10,361 bases of DNA, from positions 1-10,361 of the forward strand of contig JAKDKP010000031.1 of the NCBI GenBank assembly GCA_030453285.1, read 5' to 3'. A program made the translations under genes and the position numbers. Numbering within the stretch: position 1 is the stretch's first letter; every line of letters begins with the position of its first letter. Origin of the DNA: Propionibacteriales bacterium. GTDB lineage: Bacteria > Actinomycetota > Actinomycetes > Propionibacteriales > Propionibacteriaceae. Shown here piece by piece: positions 1 through 7,016 of the stretch. The notes below the pieces were generated by a model. It saw only the letters and a list, made by a program, of their open reading frames with translations. It was not told where the DNA came from and did no database searches.

Positions 1-1496
1 CATGCCCGGTCCCCCTTGTCCACGTCACCCTCGTGTTCACTGCCGTCGAGCGGCCCATCCGTTCTCGATGGGTCGGCACCGGACGGGTCAACGACTCCAG
101 GCTCGGTGGGTGGTTCCTCGTCACCGGCAAACCAGTCGCCCTGGTCGCTCAGCGGCGGATGGCTGGCGTCCAACTGCTCGCGGTCACCAATCCAGGCTGC
201 GTCGGGCGAGGGCGAGTTGAGCGGACGCTCCATGGCGAGGGTTGGTTCGTCGAGATTGCCGTTCGGACTGTCGGCACTCGACGGGCTGCCCGAGACGGGC
301 CCAAGGGCCGCACCACCGGACACAGCTCCGGCACCGACGACGGCGACGGCAGGCACGGCGGTCCGATGAGGCTTGGCGAACTGACCTCGAGCGGAGGCAC
401 CACAGGCGCTGCAAAAGGCCGACCCGCTCACCAACGGCATCTCGCACTGCCCGCAGAAGGCGAGGTCGCCCTCTGGGCCGACACCGTTGTCGCGGGCGGC
501 TGCCTCCAGGGCAGCCTCCATCAGTCCGACATGCAGGACCGTACGGATCCGGATGATCAACACGCCGAGCACGATCAGACCCCAGAGCACCGACAGGGCC
601 GAGACGACGGTTGGCTGCCCGAGGGTGGAGATCAGGTACAGGCCGGCGCCGAAGGCGATGTTGGCCGCCACGGCCTCGATCAGGCCGCGGTAGTAGCGCG
701 GGGTGAAACCGTCGAATCCCTTGCCCAGTCCGGAGAACTCGGCACACGCGATACCGGTGGCGGTGCCGAGGATCAACGGCTTGATGAAGCCCTGTAGGAA
801 GATCAGACCAATCCAGGTGCCGGGGTCGCCCCACTCGATCATGCCGCCAGTGAGGCTGGGCCAGTAGATGACCAAGGTCTCGGCTGCCGAGTAGGCGACA
901 CCGGAGATGACGCCGAAAGTGAGGCCGTCCATCAGGTCGTCGAAGGCGGGCCGGCTGGCCAGAAAAATGGGACCGATCTGCCGGATGGCCTCACCAATGA
1001 TCGGGACGACCAACGCCACCAGGAGGAAGGATCCGACCTGGAAACCGCTGCCCGCACCGCCCAGTGAGATGGGCTGGGCGAAGAAGTTCTGCCAGATCAG
1101 GGTGAACAGCAGACCGAGAACGAAGGTGAGCCCGAATGCCATGGCCGTCACCGGGATCGGTGCATCGTCCCAGAGGTTCACGTCATAGAGATAGATGATG
1201 TAGACCAAGGGGATCGCCACGACGGCCACCATGATGGCGATCGGCACAGCGCCGAAGATGGCGGCGACCAGGGCCACGACCAGGAACGCGAGCAGCGCCA
1301 TTCGGTAGGTCTGGGGCCGTTCGGCCGCGCCCCGAGGCATGATCGTCGACATCAGCGCGAACGATGCCACCGGCTCATCCGGCTTGACGGCGAAGTGGTT
1401 CCGCCGGGCAGAGTCCTTGGCGTGCATGTCCTGTCCGCACCGGTGACAGAAGCGCGACACCTCGGGCAGCTCCGCCCTGCAGCGTGGGCATTCCAC
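1..1496 (-). CDS. PrsW-type polytopic membrane protein with two zinc ribbons, C-terminus cut by window edge
   Basis: The frame is open from a GTG at 1496 to the window edge (498 codons). AGGAGG lies 6-7 nt upstream, which fixes the start. Residues 3-20 form a zinc ribbon (C3-x2-C6, C17-x2-C20). Hydrophobic segments follow at about 66-104, 116-138, 152-180, 190-212, 228-250 and 275-315. A second ribbon lies at 348-365 (C348-x2-C351, C362-x2-C365), and after it comes a Pro/Ser/Asp-rich, probably disordered tail. The core (DDLMDGLTFGVISG, then AAETLVIYW at about 187-212) matches the PrsW glutamic-type intramembrane protease family, whose best-known member cleaves anti-sigma factor RsiW in Bacillus. 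The first family motif EExxK reads G168-E169-A-I-R172 here, and K239 seems to stand where the family His is expected, so proteolytic activity is doubtful. It starts 83 bp after coaE, probably as part of the same transcript. Membrane location and a sensing role through the ribbons are inferences. Confidence 0.8.
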   Translation of the reverse strand, partial: MECPRCRAELPEVSRFCHRCGQDMHAKDSARRNHFAVKPDEPVASFALMSTIMPRGAAERPQTYRMALLAFLVVALVAAIFGAVPIAIMVAVVAIPLVYIIYLYDVNLWDDAPIPVTAMAFGLTFVLGLLFTLIWQNFFAQPISLGGAGSGFQVGSFLLVALVVPIIGEAIRQIGPIFLASRPAFDDLMDGLTFGVISGVAYSAAETLVIYWPSLTGGMIEWGDPGTWIGLIFLQGFIKPLILGTATGIACAEFSGLGKGFDGFTPRYYRGLIEAVAANIAFGAGLYLISTLGQPTVVSALSVLWGLIVLGVLIIRIRTVLHVGLMEAALEAAARDNGVGPEGDLAFCGQCEMPLVSGSAFCSACGASARGQFAKPHRTAVPAVAVVGAGAVSGGAALGPVSGSPSSADSPNGNLDEPTLAMERPLNSPSPDAAWIGDREQLDASHPPLSDQGDWFAGDEEPPTEPGVVDPSGADPSRTDGPLDGSEHEGDVDKGDRA

Positions 1497-1517
1497 GGCT
1501 TACCTCCTCGAGTCCCC

Positions 1518-1534
1518 GTGACCCCAGGGGCCAC
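1518..1534. repeat. 17-bp near-perfect palindrome between coaE and the PrsW-like gene
   Basis: The sequence is GTGACCCCAGGGGCCAC on the plus strand. It is symmetrical around A1526 except for one pair. It lies 22 bp upstream of the GTG of the PrsW-like gene and 46 bp past the coaE stop. It could be a protein-binding site or a short hairpin in the read-through transcript. The arms are too close together for a strong terminator and no T-run follows. Its function is unknown and it may be chance in GC-rich DNA. Confidence 0.3.
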
Positions 1535-1579
1535 CGTTGATGGTCGTGCTTGCGCCAACGGGTGATCGTCAGGCGGCAC

Positions 1580-2185
1580 TCAGCTTTCCAGAGTGTCCCA
1601 CAGCAGAGCCACCTGTCGGGCGAGAGATGCGCGATCCCGTGTGTTGTCAATGACGTCGTCAGCCGCGGCCAACCGGTCCTCACGGCTCGCCTGGGCAGCG
1701 ATCCGGGCACGGCTCTGATTCTCGTCGAGGCCGTTGCGCTCGGCGAGCCTGCGCACCTGGGTGTCGGGATCGACATCGACGACAACGACCCGGTCGAAGG
1801 CATCGGACTGCCCGGTCTCGACGAGCAGCGGAATCACCTGCACCACCACCGACCCCGATGGAGCTGCCCTGGTCAACTCGGCCGCACGAGCCCGTACAGC
1901 CGGATGGATGATCAACTCCAGGTCCTTGCGGGCAACCGGGTCCTCGAAGATGATCTTGCCCAGCGCGGCCCGGTCCAGCCGTCCGCCCGGCGCAATCCCG
2001 GCACCGAAGCGGGCCACAACCTCGGCCAGGCCAGGCGTGCCCGGCTCAACGACCTCACGGGCCAGCACGTCGGCGTCGATGATCACCGCACCATGGTCGG
2101 CCAGCAGGTCGGCCACCGCGGACTTGCCGGAGGCGATGCCCCCGGTCAGCCCAACCACTGTCGTGGTGATCAAGGTCTCCCCCAC
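1580..2185 (-). CDS. coaE: Dephospho-CoA kinase
   Basis: CoaE phosphorylates the 3'-hydroxyl of dephospho-CoA with ATP, the final step of coenzyme A synthesis in the cytosol. The 201-residue length is typical of the single-domain bacterial enzyme. The Walker A loop is GLTGGIASGKS at residues 12-22. The family segment VIIDADVLAREVVEPGTPGL follows at about 34-53, VVVQVIPLLVETG near 113-125, and VDPDTQVRRLAERNG at about 138-152, in the lid and nucleotide-binding part. The annotated start is a GTG at 2185, but the purine-rich GAGGA touches it, leaving no room for ribosome spacing. A TTG at 2173, four codons in, would lose no family sequence and is a fair alternative. The gene begins 18 bp after the glycosidase fusion stop, so the two are probably co-transcribed. 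In many actinobacteria coaE directly follows rpsA; here a glycosidase gene separates them. Confidence 0.97.
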   Translation of the reverse strand: MGETLITTTVVGLTGGIASGKSAVADLLADHGAVIIDADVLAREVVEPGTPGLAEVVARFGAGIAPGGRLDRAALGKIIFEDPVARKDLELIIHPAVRARAAELTRAAPSGSVVVQVIPLLVETGQSDAFDRVVVVDVDPDTQVRRLAERNGLDENQSRARIAAQASREDRLAAADDVIDNTRDRASLARQVALLWDTLES

Positions 2186-2203
2186 TCCTCGCTGCTGTCC
2201 GAC

Positions 2204-4393
2204 TCAGTCTCGTGTGTGGCCGAGCCGCACGGTGAGCTCGGAACCGAGCTCCAACTCGACCACCGTGCACACCGGGTCGATCAGTTCGGGGGAAGACGCG
2301 CCGTCGATGGAGACGAAGTCCCAGCCTGCGTTGTCCAGATGTCCCCCCACGCGTTCGTACGGCAGGTCCTGTCCGGTCGCCACGACCCTGGCCGCGATGA
2401 TTTCGGGCCCGAGCCCACGCACCACGAGTTCGGTCCGCGGAATGTCGAAGCAGAACAGGTACACGCGCAGACCGTCGAGAGACACGGTGGTCGGCCCGGC
2501 AAAGCAGCCCGCGGGGAGGCCGCGCCGGGTCGGCCGGATGGCCCGCTCGTGTCGGTCGACCCATGCGCCGAGCTCACGGAGCCGATCCACATGCTCCGCT
2601 GCGAGCGTGCCGTCGGGTCGGGGCCCGATCCCGAGCAGCAGGTTGCCACCACCGGCCACGGTCTCGACCAGGATTCGCACCAGACGTCCGAGCGGCTTCA
2701 CCGCATGATCATCGGGTTGCCAGCCCCAGGAGTTGTTCAGGGTCAGACACAGTTCCCACGGCCCCGAGGGGGGAACGACCGGTACGCCTTGTTCGGGGGT
2801 GGCGTAGTCGCCAGCGCCCAGCATCCGGCCGTTGCAGACCACCTTGGCATCCCACTCGCCGATGGCGGCCCGCAGCTCCCCCATCTGCCACTGCTCGGGA
2901 TCGCGTTCCCAGTCACCGTCGAACCACAACATCTCCGGGTGGTACGAGGTGATCAGCTCGGCGATCTGTGCTCGATGGAAGGTCTGGAATCGCCGCCAGG
3001 CGGCGGGATCCTCAGCGCCGGCGGCCGGCACCGCGAACCGATTGCCGCGTTCGGCATCGTCCATGCCGAGGGGCCGCACCGACGCGTAGTCGGGATGGGT
3101 CCAGTCGAGATGGCTGTAGTACAGGCCGACGTGCAGGTCGTGTTCCCGCAGGGCGTCACACCATTGGGCCACCAGGTCGCGCCCCCCATCGGGACCATCA
3201 GCCACGGGCGGCACCCGCGGGGAGGCCTCCTCGCTGGGCCACAACACCACACCATCATGGTGTTTGGTGGTGAGCACCGCATACCGCGCACCGGCCCGTA
3301 CGAACTCCTCGGCCCAGGCGTCGGCGTCGAACCGTTCGGCACCGAACTCGCCGAGCTGGGCCATGTAGTCGTCATAGGCGATCGTGTCATTGAAGAACGA
3401 CCAGGACTCGTCAACCCCTTGCACGGCATAGATCCCCCAGTGCACGAAGATGCCCAGCTTGGCCTGGTCGAACCATGCGGGAGTCTTGTTGATCATCGAT
3501 ACCGAGGGGTCGGCACCGGCCGCCATCGCGTCGGCCATCAGGTGTGCCCACCTGGTCGGGTCCGCACGCCCACCGGGCAGCGCACGGAACAGCTCCCAGA
3601 CGTCCACACCGGCGAAGTCGGGATGCCGCCGGGACAATTCGGTGACCGTCTGCGCCACCCGATCGGGTCCGATGAACCCTTGGGCATCGTCGGGATGGCC
3701 GAGCATGCCGAGTACCAGCTTGTGCACCGGGATGACGCCCCGATCGATGATCCGCTGATGATCGGCGATCGTCGCAGGGCTGCCGAATCCCGAGTAGTGC
3801 TGGACATTGAGGAAGTCGATCGTGTCACCGCGCCGGCGGTACAACTCCTCGTAGTCGAAGCCGGAGAGGTTGGCACCGCCCCATAGCGCCGAGGCAACCG
3901 GGGCGAGGATGATCTCGAAGGCCGGCCCGAAATCCGTCCGTAGCCGGTCGATCAGGGCGATCACCCCGTCCAGCGACATGTCCTGCTCGACATCGATGTC
4001 GATGCCGTCGAAGCCGTGTGCGGTCAGGAAGTCGCGCAGTGGCGGATAGTAGCGCTCCATCGGTGGGCCATCGAGCTTCTCGGTGGTACCCGGCGCCCAA
4101 CCACCCACCATGGCCAGGATGCGCACGCCACGCTGCTGCAGCCCGGTGACCTGCTGCCAGAGTTGATCATGGTACGGATCACCGTCGGCGTGGTCGTTCA
4201 GCACGATCGTGCCATCATCGATGATGTGCACGGCCGACACGATCAGGTGGGTCATCGGCGCGGTGTCGCCGAACGGTGACAGATCGACCACCCCCTCATC
4301 GTCGCGGTGGCTCTGGTGATAGGCGATCACGCGATGCCGATCCGGATGAGACCGTCGATGATCACGGGCGACCACGGTCGTGCTGTGGGTCAT
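2204..4393 (-). CDS. GH18-GH29 fusion: endo-beta-N-acetylglucosaminidase/chitinase-like domain plus alpha-L-fucosidase
   Basis: A single 729-residue frame with an ATG at 4393 and GGAAGG upstream. Residues ~20-290 form a compact GH18 barrel. It shows the first strand RVIAYHQ (21-27), MVGGWA (95-100), the catalytic DxxDxDxE motif FDGIDIDVE (128-136, proton donor E136), and VQHYSG (197-202), which carries the Tyr of the substrate-assisted mechanism. Residues ~304-729 form a GH29 alpha-L-fucosidase. It shows KLGIFVHWGIYAV (312-324), TTKHHDG (375-381), YYSHLDWTHPDY (425-436), LWFDGDW (489-495, D492 the expected nucleophile), TPEQ (532-535), NNSWGW (553-558) and NLLLGIGPRPDG (584-595). The all-beta C-terminal domain follows. 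GH29 removes alpha-linked fucose with retention, and GH18 cleaves beta-1,4 GlcNAc linkages. No signal peptide or membrane segment is visible: the N-terminus is basic and His-rich. Action on imported fucosylated GlcNAc-containing oligosaccharides is therefore inferred. The fusion could also be exported without a classical signal. Confidence 0.93.
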   Translation of the reverse strand: MTHSTTVVARDHRRSHPDRHRVIAYHQSHRDDEGVVDLSPFGDTAPMTHLIVSAVHIIDDGTIVLNDHADGDPYHDQLWQQVTGLQQRGVRILAMVGGWAPGTTEKLDGPPMERYYPPLRDFLTAHGFDGIDIDVEQDMSLDGVIALIDRLRTDFGPAFEIILAPVASALWGGANLSGFDYEELYRRRGDTIDFLNVQHYSGFGSPATIADHQRIIDRGVIPVHKLVLGMLGHPDDAQGFIGPDRVAQTVTELSRRHPDFAGVDVWELFRALPGGRADPTRWAHLMADAMAAGADPSVSMINKTPAWFDQAKLGIFVHWGIYAVQGVDESWSFFNDTIAYDDYMAQLGEFGAERFDADAWAEEFVRAGARYAVLTTKHHDGVVLWPSEEASPRVPPVADGPDGGRDLVAQWCDALREHDLHVGLYYSHLDWTHPDYASVRPLGMDDAERGNRFAVPAAGAEDPAAWRRFQTFHRAQIAELITSYHPEMLWFDGDWERDPEQWQMGELRAAIGEWDAKVVCNGRMLGAGDYATPEQGVPVVPPSGPWELCLTLNNSWGWQPDDHAVKPLGRLVRILVETVAGGGNLLLGIGPRPDGTLAAEHVDRLRELGAWVDRHERAIRPTRRGLPAGCFAGPTTVSLDGLRVYLFCFDIPRTELVVRGLGPEIIAARVVATGQDLPYERVGGHLDNAGWDFVSIDGASSPELIDPVCTVVELELGSELTVRLGHTRD

Positions 4394-4425
4394 GGGACCT
4401 TCCGGGGACGACGCTGCGGCTCGTG

Positions 4426-4455
4426 ACGCTATTCAATCCACCTGTTGCACGTCAA
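4426..4455 (-). promoter_or_regulatory. Probable sigma-70-type promoter of the GH18-GH29 gene
   Basis: On the minus strand TTGACG (4455-4450) and TAGCGT (4431-4426) are separated by 18 bp. This fits the actinobacterial housekeeping pattern TTGAC-N17/18-TAnnnT. Transcription would begin near 4419, about 25 nt before the ATG. The site lies after the rpsA terminator, as expected for an independently expressed inserted gene. No sugar-responsive operator is obvious. Confidence 0.45.
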
Positions 4456-4506
4456 GGTTCGTCTCAAGCCGTCAAACGCCTCGACAGACGGCGCCGGAGA
4501 ACGGCA

Positions 4507-4539
4507 ACGGCCGCAACACCACGAGGGTGCTGCGGCCGT
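4507..4539 (-). terminator. Hairpin terminator of rpsA
   Basis: A 14-bp stem (4507-4520 with 4526-4539) closes a 5-nt loop, 34 bp after the rpsA stop. In minus-strand RNA all 14 positions pair (13 Watson-Crick plus one G-U). In plus-strand RNA the same position is an A-C mismatch, which supports termination of the minus-strand transcript. The stem is followed by TGCCGTTCTCC rather than a T-run. This is common for GC-rich actinobacterial terminators and leaves efficiency uncertain. Confidence 0.72.
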
Positions 4540-4573
4540 ACCGCGTGTTCAGTTGTGTCGGCTCAGCTACGAA

Positions 4574-6055
4574 TCACTCGCCCCCGCCGGTGAGCTTCTC
4601 GCGCAGGGCCTGCAGCGCCTCGTCGGAGGCGAGCGAACCCTCCTGCGGCTCATCGGAGGTGGTGCCACTGAAGGACGCCGCGGGGGCCGAAGGGGCCGAC
4701 TCGGTGGTCGCCTCCGGCGCCGGGGCAACCTCGGCGTTCTCGGCATCCTCGACCTGCTTCTTGTGAGCCTCCCAGCGAGCATGCGCCTCGGCGTACTGCT
4801 GTTCCCAGACGCCGCGCTGCTCCTCGTACCCCTCGAGCCATTCGCCGGTCTCGGGGTCGAAACCGTCGGGGTACATGTAGTTGCCCTGGTCGTCGTACGA
4901 GGCTGCCATGCCGTACAGCGTCGGATCGAAGTCCTCGGCGGTCGGATCGACACCTTCGTTGGCCTGCTTCAGCGACAGCGAGATGCGGCGACGCTCGAGG
5001 TCGATGTCGATGACCTTGACCATGACGTCGTCGTTGACGGTGACGACCTGCTCGGGGATCTCGACGTGACGCTCGGCCAACTCGGACACGTGCACCAGGC
5101 CCTCGATGCCCTCTTCGACCCGCACGAAGGCGCCGAAGGGGACGAGCTTGGTGACCTTGCCCGGCACGATCTGACCGATCTGGTGCGTACGGGCGAAGGC
5201 CTGCCACGGATCCTCCTGGGTCGCCTTCAACGACAGTGAGACGCGCTCGCGGTCCATGTCGACGTCGAGCACCTCGACGGTGACCGGATCGCCGACGGCG
5301 ACGACCTCGGACGGGTGATCGATGTGCTTCCAGGACAGCTCGGAGACGTGCACCAGGCCGTCGACGCCGCCCAGGTCCACGAAGGCACCGAAGTTGACGA
5401 TCGAGGACACGACACCCTTGCGGATCTGGCCCTTCTGGAGCTGGGTGAGGAAGTTCTGACGCACCTCGGACTGGGTCTGCTCAAGCCAGGCACGGCGCGA
5501 CAGCACGACGTTGTTGCGGTTCTTGTCCAGCTCGATGATCTTGGCTTCGAGCTCCTGGCCGACGTACGGCTGCAGGTCACGGACGCGACGCATCTCGACC
5601 AACGATGCGGGCAGGAAGCCGCGCAGACCGATGTCGATGATCAGACCACCCTTGACGACCTCGATCACCGAACCGGTGACGACACCGTCCTCTTCCTTGA
5701 TCTTCTCGATCGTGCCCCAGGCGCGCTCGTACTGTGCGCGCTTCTTGGACAGGATCAGGCGGCCTTCCTTGTCCTCCTTCTGCTGGACGAGGGCCTCGAT
5801 CTCATCACCGACGGCGACGACCTCGAACGGGTCGACGTCGTGCTTGATGGAGAGTTCCTTGGAAGGGATCACGCCCTCGGTCTTGTAACCGATGTCGAGG
5901 AGAACTTCGTCGCGATCAACCTTGACGACGGTGCCGGTGACGATGTCACCGTCGTTGAAGTACTTGATGGTGGCATCAATGGCTTCGAGGAACGCTTCGG
6001 GTGATTCGAAGTCGTCGATGGCCACCTGGGGTGCAGCCTCGAGAGATGAGGTCAT
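4574..6055 (-). CDS. rpsA: 30S ribosomal protein S1
   Basis: S1 binds mRNA on the 30S subunit and helps translation initiation. The 493-residue product has four S1/OB-fold repeats at about 36-105, 123-190, 208-277 and 294-363, the usual actinobacterial number (E. coli S1 has six). The best repeats are VSSIVNFGAFVDLGGVDGLV (216-235) and VTKLVPFGAFVRVEEGIEGL (301-320). Residues ~370-435 form the acidic, Tyr/Trp-rich tail (YGMAASYDDQGNYMYPDGFD, 381-400) also found in mycobacterial S1. An Ala/Pro/Glu/Ser-rich linker and a short helix (ASDEALQALREKL) end the protein. The ATG at 6055 has GGAG 9 nt upstream. It is transcribed from a promoter at 6206-6234 and ended by the hairpin at 4507-4539. polA lies upstream with one small gene between, which is common actinobacterial context. 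Confidence 0.98.
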   Translation of the reverse strand: MTSSLEAAPQVAIDDFESPEAFLEAIDATIKYFNDGDIVTGTVVKVDRDEVLLDIGYKTEGVIPSKELSIKHDVDPFEVVAVGDEIEALVQQKEDKEGRLILSKKRAQYERAWGTIEKIKEEDGVVTGSVIEVVKGGLIIDIGLRGFLPASLVEMRRVRDLQPYVGQELEAKIIELDKNRNNVVLSRRAWLEQTQSEVRQNFLTQLQKGQIRKGVVSSIVNFGAFVDLGGVDGLVHVSELSWKHIDHPSEVVAVGDPVTVEVLDVDMDRERVSLSLKATQEDPWQAFARTHQIGQIVPGKVTKLVPFGAFVRVEEGIEGLVHVSELAERHVEIPEQVVTVNDDVMVKVIDIDLERRRISLSLKQANEGVDPTAEDFDPTLYGMAASYDDQGNYMYPDGFDPETGEWLEGYEEQRGVWEQQYAEAHARWEAHKKQVEDAENAEVAPAPEATTESAPSAPAASFSGTTSDEPQEGSLASDEALQALREKLTGGGE

Positions 6056-6159
6056 GTAGTAGGGCTCCGTAGGGATGGATGTACGTTGACTGGCGCGCCG
6101 CAGCCCCGTCCGTAGAAGCCGAGGGATTGCGCATTCGCGATGACATCCGACCCGTACGA

Positions 6160-6187
6160 GCGTGACCTACTCCGTCCGAAGTCACGC
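6160..6187. repeat. Inverted repeat in the rpsA leader
   Basis: The 7-bp arms GCGTGAC (6160-6166) and GTCACGC (6181-6187) are perfectly complementary and separated by 14 bp. They lie in the predicted untranslated leader of rpsA, about 105-130 nt before the ATG. The site could form an RNA hairpin for S1 autoregulation, known as a principle for rpsA in E. coli, or bind a repressor just downstream of the promoter. Neither role is shown by the sequence alone. Confidence 0.35.
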
Positions 6188-6205
6188 AGGCCACAGCGCG
6201 ACCCA

Positions 6206-6234
6206 AGCCTACGGCGCGCCGGAAGGGGGGTCAA
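6206..6234 (-). promoter_or_regulatory. rpsA promoter
   Basis: On the minus strand TTGACC (6234-6229) and TAGGCT (6211-6206) are separated by exactly 17 bp, a good housekeeping sigma-factor match. The TGA inside TTGACC is the stop codon of the EcsC-like gene, so the -35 box overlaps the end of that gene. Transcription would begin near 6199 and give a leader of roughly 140 nt, long for this organism type. Confidence 0.62.
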
Positions 6235-6950
6235 ACCCCGGTGGTGGCGTCCCGACCGCTGTCTCCGCCGGCCCCCGGTGCGCTCGTCGCCACCAGGTCC
6301 CAGCCCTGCGGAGGCTCGCCGAAGGCTTCGCGCGTGCTCTTGATCACCTGACGCGCCATCGCCAGGTTGCCGCCGCCGCCGATCAGGGCGCCGATCCCCA
6401 GCGGGAAGGCGCGGGCAAAGAACAACACCCCCGTACGGGGGCCGAACCGCTTCAGCAACTGGTTGCCGAGCATCCGGTTGACCTCCTTCAACACCCGCAC
6501 CGGCAGGGTCTCCCCCAGCACCTGACCCCAGTGCACTCCGGCTCGGCCGGCCGTGTTCAGGACGACCTTGGTGCCGTTGGAGCCGAGCAGGATCCCCAGC
6601 AGCAGCGTCCGCTGGTGTTCGATGTCATCGACGCGGCTGCCCTGGATCCGGGCCACCGCGAGCCCGTGGGTGGCGGCGGCGGTCAGGAAGACCAACGCAT
6701 CACCCCCGGCCACACCCAGTGCCAGCGGCAGCCCAACCCCGGGCACCGCGGCGGCGGCACCGGTGCCGGCGCCGGTGGCGACCGCCAGGGCGGTGAACTC
6801 CTTCTCCAACCGACCGATCACATGGCTGGGGCGATCGTCGGGATGCTTGCGGCGAAGATCAGTGATCCGCTTGTCGGCCAACTTGTCGGCGGCCTGCACG
6901 GCCTTGTCGATCAGAGCCAGCACGGGGCCGGGCAGTCGTGTCGTGGTCAT
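6231..6950 (-). CDS. EcsC-like hypothetical protein
   Basis: A 239-residue protein of unproven function. The ATG at 6950 is preferred over one six codons upstream (6968) because a perfect AGGAGG lies 5 nt before it. Residues ~1-50 are helical and charged (ALIDKAVQAADKLADKRITD). Residues ~53-103 are rich in Ala and Gly with two weakly hydrophobic segments (GTGAAAAVPGVGLPLALGVAGG and the following FLTAAATHGLAVA). Then comes a conserved-looking RVDDIEHQRTLLLGILLG (106-123). A further hydrophobic segment, LGIGALIGGGGNLAMA, is at about 184-199, and the tail is Gly/Asp-rich. The layout resembles the EcsC family, named after a Bacillus ABC-transporter operon gene; this assignment is tentative. It begins 66 bp after polA without an obvious terminator between them, so read-through from polA is likely. 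Its stop codon lies within the rpsA -35 box. No catalytic motif is seen. Confidence 0.8.
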   Translation of the reverse strand: MTTTRLPGPVLALIDKAVQAADKLADKRITDLRRKHPDDRPSHVIGRLEKEFTALAVATGAGTGAAAAVPGVGLPLALGVAGGDALVFLTAAATHGLAVARIQGSRVDDIEHQRTLLLGILLGSNGTKVVLNTAGRAGVHWGQVLGETLPVRVLKEVNRMLGNQLLKRFGPRTGVLFFARAFPLGIGALIGGGGNLAMARQVIKSTREAFGEPPQGWDLVATSAPGAGGDSGRDATTGV

Positions 6951-7016
6951 CGCATCCTCCTGGAGCATCGGTCGGCACCAGTCTGCCCCGTGTCGACAAC
7001 TGGCGGAAAACGGCCC

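Noticed and set aside
33..797. 254-codon plus-strand frame at the left end
   Set aside because: It lies opposite the zinc-ribbon PrsW-like gene, which has a perfect ribosome site, cysteine motifs and membrane segments. The plus-strand product is low-complexity.
1550..3886. Very long plus-strand open frame (778 codons) opposite coaE and the glycosidase fusion
   Set aside because: It is antisense to two clearly conserved proteins. The translation is rich in His, Gly, Arg and Asp without family motifs or hydrophobic core, the usual mirror frame of GC-rich codon bias.
2204..4393. Horizontal transfer of the glycosidase gene on base composition
   Set aside because: By eye its GC content, CGTACG use and codon preference look like the neighbours. 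There are no flanking repeats, tRNA or mobility genes, so only the placement is unusual.
6091..6220. Two GGCGCGCC octamers around the rpsA promoter and leader as a regulatory pair
   Set aside because: They are short GC-only palindromes expected in GC-rich DNA, and the flanking bases differ between the two copies.
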